This document shows positions 6,019-9,163 of a stretch of DNA of 9,163 bases, piece after piece; the first letter of the stretch is position 1; each line of letters opens with the position of its first letter. The notes below the pieces were generated by a model that worked only from the letters and a program-made list of their open reading frames with translations, ran no database searches and was not told the origin of the DNA. The stretch spans positions 1-9,163 of the forward strand of contig JAEVZA010000126.1 in the NCBI GenBank assembly GCA_023392475.1. The letters run 5' to 3'. The position numbers and the translations under genes are program-made. The DNA comes from Actinomycetes bacterium (GTDB lineage Bacteria; Actinomycetota; Acidimicrobiia; Acidimicrobiales; Microtrichaceae).

Positions 6019-9000
6019 ATGCAGTCGACAACCGACGCGGCCCCCACCCGTCGCCGCCGCCAACTGGGCAGCGACCGACGGGAACAGCCGCTGCCGATGG
6101 TGCCGCCCCGCGTGTCGGAGCGGCGCATCCGCATGGGTCGCCTCGCGATCGTGCTCACCGTGTCCGCGTGGTTCGCCTACATGTGCCTGGCGATCTTCCA
6201 GCAGTTCATCGAGGGGCGGGCCGACAGCGCCCGCCTGGTGATCGAGGCCATCGTCTACATGGCGGTGGTGACCGCGCTGACCGCGTCGGCGATGGCCTAC
6301 CTGATCACGCGGATCGGCTTCTTCTACCGGAGCCGGGTCCACCGCCGGGCGCCGCGGGCCGCGCTCGACGACTTCTACGAGGACGGCGCGCCGAGCCTCA
6401 CGGTCATCGTCCCGTCGTACCAGGAGGACGAGCGGGTGGTCCGCACCACCCTGCTGTCCGCCGCGCTGCAGGAGCACCCCGACCTCCGCGTCGTGCTCCT
6501 GATCGACGACCCGCCGGAGCCGTCGTCGCTGCACGCCGCCGAGCTCCTCGACCAGGCCCGGACGCTGCCCGGCCGCATCCAGGACCTCCTCGCCGGGCCC
6601 CGCATCCGCTTCGAGTCCGCGCTCGAGGAGTTCGAGGACACCCAGCACGCCGGCGGTCCGCCGCCCACCGTGGAGGACATGCGTGCCCTCGCCGAGCACT
6701 ACGGCGTGGCGGTCACGTGGCTCCGCGACCTCGCGGCGTCGCAGGAGATCGTGGACCACTCCGACGTGTTCTTCGCCGAGCACGTCGTCGGCGCGCTCGC
6801 CGAGGACCTCGAGGTGATCGGCACCGCCATCGCCGCGGCCGCCGACGAGGGTGCGATCCTCCCCGTCCGCCGGATGCGGCAGCTGCACCACCGCCTCGTC
6901 GCCACGTTCCGCGCCAAGGTCACGAGCTTCGAGCGCAAGCAGTACGTCTCGCTGTCGCACGAGCCGAACAAGGCGATGAACCTCAACAGCTACATCGGGC
7001 TGATGGGCGCGAGCTACCGCGAGGTGGCGACGCCGCTCGGCACCGCCCTCGTGGCGTGCGCGCCCCGCTCGGCGAAGCTCACCGTCCCCGCGTCGGACTA
7101 CGTCCTGACCCTCGACGCGGACAGCGTCCTGCTGCCCGAGTACGCGGTCCGCATCCTCCACCTCATGGAGCAGGGCGCCTTCGCCGACGTCGCCGTCTGC
7201 CAGACGCCGTACAGCTCGTACCCCGGGTCCGCGACGCGCATCGAGCGCATCGCCGGTGCCACCACCGATCTCCAGCACATCGTCCACCAGGGCATGACCC
7301 ACTACGACGCGACGTTCTGGGTCGGTGCCAACGCCATCCTCCGCAAGCGGGCGCTCGAGGACATCTGCGAGATCGACTACGAGGGCGAGTGGGAGATCCG
7401 CCGCTACATCCAGGACCGGACGGTGATCGAGGACACCGAGTCGACGATCGACCTCGGCGTGTACGGCTGGAAGCTCCACAACTACCCCGAGCGCCTCGCC
7501 TACTCGGCCACGCCACCCGACTTCGGGTCGCTCTGCATCCAGCGCCAGCGCTGGGCCAACGGCGGCCTGCTGATCCTGTCGAAGCTGCGCCGCCAGTCGA
7601 AGGCCCGGAAGGCCGCGGGCGGGCGGAACCGGTTCGGCGAGCGCTTCCTGCAGGTCAACTACATGGCGTCCATCTTCTGGTCGTCCGTGTGCCTGCTCGT
7701 GATGCTCTGCTACCCGTTCAACAGCGGGCTGCTGAACCCGATCCTGCTGCTGGTCGCGCTCCCCTACTTCTTCATGATGGCGAGCGACCTCCGGTACTGC
7801 GGCTACAAGCGCACCGACGTGTTCCGGATCTACGGGTTCAACCTGATCCTGCTCCCGGTGAGCCTCTCCGGCAGCTTCGCCTCGATGCTGCAGCTCGTGA
7901 CGGGCGAGAAGAGCGCGTTCAAGCGCACGCCGAAGGTGCGCGACCGCACGACCGCCAGGGCCTTCTACATCCTCGCCCCGTTCGCGCTCGTCGCCCTGTC
8001 CACGTACACGATCGTGCTGGACGTCAACCTGCACCGCTGGGAGAACCTCGTCTACGCCGTGCTCAACGCGGTCCTGGCCTTCTACGCCATCGCGGCGTTC
8101 GTCGGCCTCTGGAACTGCGTCGTGGACCTCTGGCTCCAGCTCCGCAGCTGGCTGTACGTCCCGGTGCCCACCCCGGCGCCCGCCGTCCCCGCACCGGTCG
8201 GGGGCGACGTCGACACCACGGCCCCCGCCGCGCTCGCCGCGGCGGCCGACTGGGCGTCCGTCCTCTACTACGGCACCACGGACGCCGCGGAGACCGCGGT
8301 CATCGCCAAGCCGTCGGCGCCCACCCCGGCGACCGGCGACGCGCCGGCGCCGATCCCGCACCGAGAGACGATCGTCGCCGGCGCCGCGAGCTCCTTCGAC
8401 GGCATCGACTTCTTCACGGTGTTCCAGCCGATCCGCGACCTCGACTCCGACGACGTCGTCGGCTTCGAGGCGCTGACCCGCTTCGCCGACGGACGCGCGC
8501 CCGACGCCGTCATCGCGGAGGCCCAGGCGTCCGACCAGGCCGACGAGCTCGACGCCGCGCTCGTCCGCGCCGCGATGGTCGCCGCCGCGGACCTCCCGAT
8601 CGACGTGTGGGTGTCGATCAACGTGTCCCCCGCGCTGGCCGAGCGGCCCGACCTGCTCACCGACGCGCTCTCCGAGGCGCCGCGACCGGTCGTCGTCGAG
8701 CTCGTGGGCGACGCGGGCACGGACCCCGGGGACTGGACGTTCGTTCTCCCGCCGAACGCCCGCCTCGCCGTCGACGACGCGGGAGCCGGCTACGACAGCC
8801 TCGCCATCGTGGAGACGCTCCGGCCGTCGTTCATGAAGCTCGACCGCACCACGGTGACCGGCATCGAGATCGACGCGGCACGCCAGGCCTTCGTCGGCAC
8901 GCTCGTGGCGTTCGCCGAGGAGCACGGCTGCGAGGTCGTCGCCGAGGGCGTCGAGACCGAGGGCGAGCGCCAGGCGCTCCGCGCCGCCGGCGTCCGCCTC

Positions 9001-9087
9001 GGCCAGGGCTACCTGCTGGGGCGGCCCAGCACCGTCGCCCACCCGGTCGCCCCGTCGACCCGGACCCCCTCCGCCACCCCCGCCTGA
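6019..9087 (+). CDS. Membrane GT2 polysaccharide synthase fused to a C-terminal EAL (c-di-GMP) domain
   Basis: This protein has 1022 residues. A basic N-terminus is followed by two membrane helices (about 41-63 and 73-97). The cytoplasmic GT2 domain (about 126-520) has LTVIVPSYQED (127-137), an Asp pair D163/D164, NKAMNLN (317-323), the DAD metal motif (366-368), the general-base pair E471/D472 and QRQRW (508-512). These features mark processive cellulose/chitin/hyaluronan-synthase-like enzymes. Several helices (about 546-700) would form the polymer channel. A Pro/Ala-rich linker (714-790) leads to an EAL domain (about 795-1003) keeping E817, N868, E894, D919/D920, K940, E976, E979 and Q996. 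It is therefore probably able to bind, and perhaps hydrolyse, c-di-GMP. No PilZ domain is present. AGGAG precedes the ATG at 6019 by five bases. The gene is divergent from the GH18 hydrolase. Likely product: an exopolysaccharide of unknown composition. Confidence 0.88.
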   Translation: MQSTTDAAPTRRRRQLGSDRREQPLPMVPPRVSERRIRMGRLAIVLTVSAWFAYMCLAIFQQFIEGRADSARLVIEAIVYMAVVTALTASAMAYLITRIGFFYRSRVHRRAPRAALDDFYEDGAPSLTVIVPSYQEDERVVRTTLLSAALQEHPDLRVVLLIDDPPEPSSLHAAELLDQARTLPGRIQDLLAGPRIRFESALEEFEDTQHAGGPPPTVEDMRALAEHYGVAVTWLRDLAASQEIVDHSDVFFAEHVVGALAEDLEVIGTAIAAAADEGAILPVRRMRQLHHRLVATFRAKVTSFERKQYVSLSHEPNKAMNLNSYIGLMGASYREVATPLGTALVACAPRSAKLTVPASDYVLTLDADSVLLPEYAVRILHLMEQGAFADVAVCQTPYSSYPGSATRIERIAGATTDLQHIVHQGMTHYDATFWVGANAILRKRALEDICEIDYEGEWEIRRYIQDRTVIEDTESTIDLGVYGWKLHNYPERLAYSATPPDFGSLCIQRQRWANGGLLILSKLRRQSKARKAAGGRNRFGERFLQVNYMASIFWSSVCLLVMLCYPFNSGLLNPILLLVALPYFFMMASDLRYCGYKRTDVFRIYGFNLILLPVSLSGSFASMLQLVTGEKSAFKRTPKVRDRTTARAFYILAPFALVALSTYTIVLDVNLHRWENLVYAVLNAVLAFYAIAAFVGLWNCVVDLWLQLRSWLYVPVPTPAPAVPAPVGGDVDTTAPAALAAAADWASVLYYGTTDAAETAVIAKPSAPTPATGDAPAPIPHRETIVAGAASSFDGIDFFTVFQPIRDLDSDDVVGFEALTRFADGRAPDAVIAEAQASDQADELDAALVRAAMVAAADLPIDVWVSINVSPALAERPDLLTDALSEAPRPVVVELVGDAGTDPGDWTFVLPPNARLAVDDAGAGYDSLAIVETLRPSFMKLDRTTVTGIEIDAARQAFVGTLVAFAEEHGCEVVAEGVETEGERQALRAAGVRLGQGYLLGRPSTVAHPVAPSTRTPSATPA

Positions 9088-9099
9088 CCCGCCCCACCG

Positions 9100-9150
9100 C
9101 GTTCTGACGATTGTTCGTGCTGCCTGGCAGCGCGGATCGTCATGAGAACG
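9100..9150 (+). terminator. Long imperfect hairpin downstream of the GT2-EAL gene, likely terminator
   Basis: Two 24-base arms (9101-9124 and 9126-9149) are symmetric about T9125. CGTTCT and GACGAT on the left pair with ATCGTC and AGAACG on the right, with three unpaired bases, and the tip GCTGCC-T-GGCAGC is a perfect dyad. It begins 13 bases past the stop codon. There is no T-tract, but a G-rich run follows. The position favours a terminator; it could also be a dispersed palindromic repeat or belong to the next gene's control region beyond the window. Confidence 0.55.
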
Positions 9151-9163
9151 AGTGGGAGGGGGG

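Noticed and set aside
5853..6158. N-terminal extension of the GH18 gene by 102 codons
   Set aside because: It would cross the divergent promoter region and the first 140 bases of the GT2-EAL gene. The ATG at 5852 has GAGGAG at proper spacing and begins a normal anchor segment.
4261..9042. Very long open frame on the minus strand (about 1593 codons)
   Set aside because: It has low-complexity Arg/Asp/Val/Gly composition with no recognisable motifs, while the GT2-EAL and GH18 frames on the same DNA show clear families and SD sites.
4203..9107. Very long open frame on the plus strand (about 1634 codons)
   Set aside because: It is rich in Arg, Gly, Pro and His with no domain, overlaps the GH18 gene in antisense and the GT2-EAL gene in another frame, and is a product of high GC removing stop codons.
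1..9163. CRISPR arrays, tRNA or rRNA genes, insertion sequences, phage genes
   Set aside because: No spaced direct repeats, cloverleaf or rRNA-like stretches, transposase or phage motifs were seen on either strand.

Overview
The window is very GC-rich, with G or C at most third codon positions. Shine-Dalgarno sites are strong (AGGAGG, GAGGAG), some starts are GTG, and the proteins belong to families typical of high-GC Gram-positives (DUF7144, DUF6325 and SHOCT proteins, and actinobacterial-style GH18 chitinases with CBM5/12 modules). This suggests a chromosomal segment of an actinomycete-like bacterium (Actinomycetota, possibly a deep branch such as Acidimicrobiia). The lineage is an inference. 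No rRNA, tRNA, insertion sequence, phage gene or CRISPR array is visible.

Layout. (1) 57-455, minus: a small four-helix membrane protein (DUF7144). (2) 456-697: a divergent intergenic region with several short inverted repeats. (3) 698-3027, plus: a tight three-gene operon of a DUF6325 protein, a SHOCT-domain protein and a DHA2-type MFS exporter. The first junction has the SD overlapping the upstream stop, and the second has overlapping stop and start codons. (4) 3039-3785 and 3864-4133, minus: an SDR oxidoreductase convergent with the MFS gene, and a small DUF4190 membrane protein upstream of it. (5) 4176-4231: a perfect 25-bp-stem hairpin, each arm of which is itself an inverted repeat. (6) 4266-5852, minus: a membrane-anchored GH18 chitinase-like enzyme with two C-terminal CBM5/12 modules. 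(7) 5853-6018: a divergent promoter region with three palindromes. (8) 6019-9087, plus: a 1022-residue membrane GT2 glycosyltransferase fused to a C-terminal EAL (c-di-GMP) domain, followed by a long imperfect hairpin at 9100-9150.

The most interesting unit is 4266-9087. A processive-type polysaccharide synthase carries its own EAL domain with all the usual catalytic residues kept. It is divergently paired with an exported, membrane-tethered GH18 hydrolase bearing chitin-binding-type modules. I infer a c-di-GMP-linked module in which a synthase makes an exopolysaccharide, perhaps based on GlcNAc, and the hydrolase trims or releases it at the surface. It resembles in logic, but not in architecture, the GT2 plus GH18-like pairing of the Pga (poly-GlcNAc) system. 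The polymer and the role of the EAL domain cannot be settled from sequence alone.
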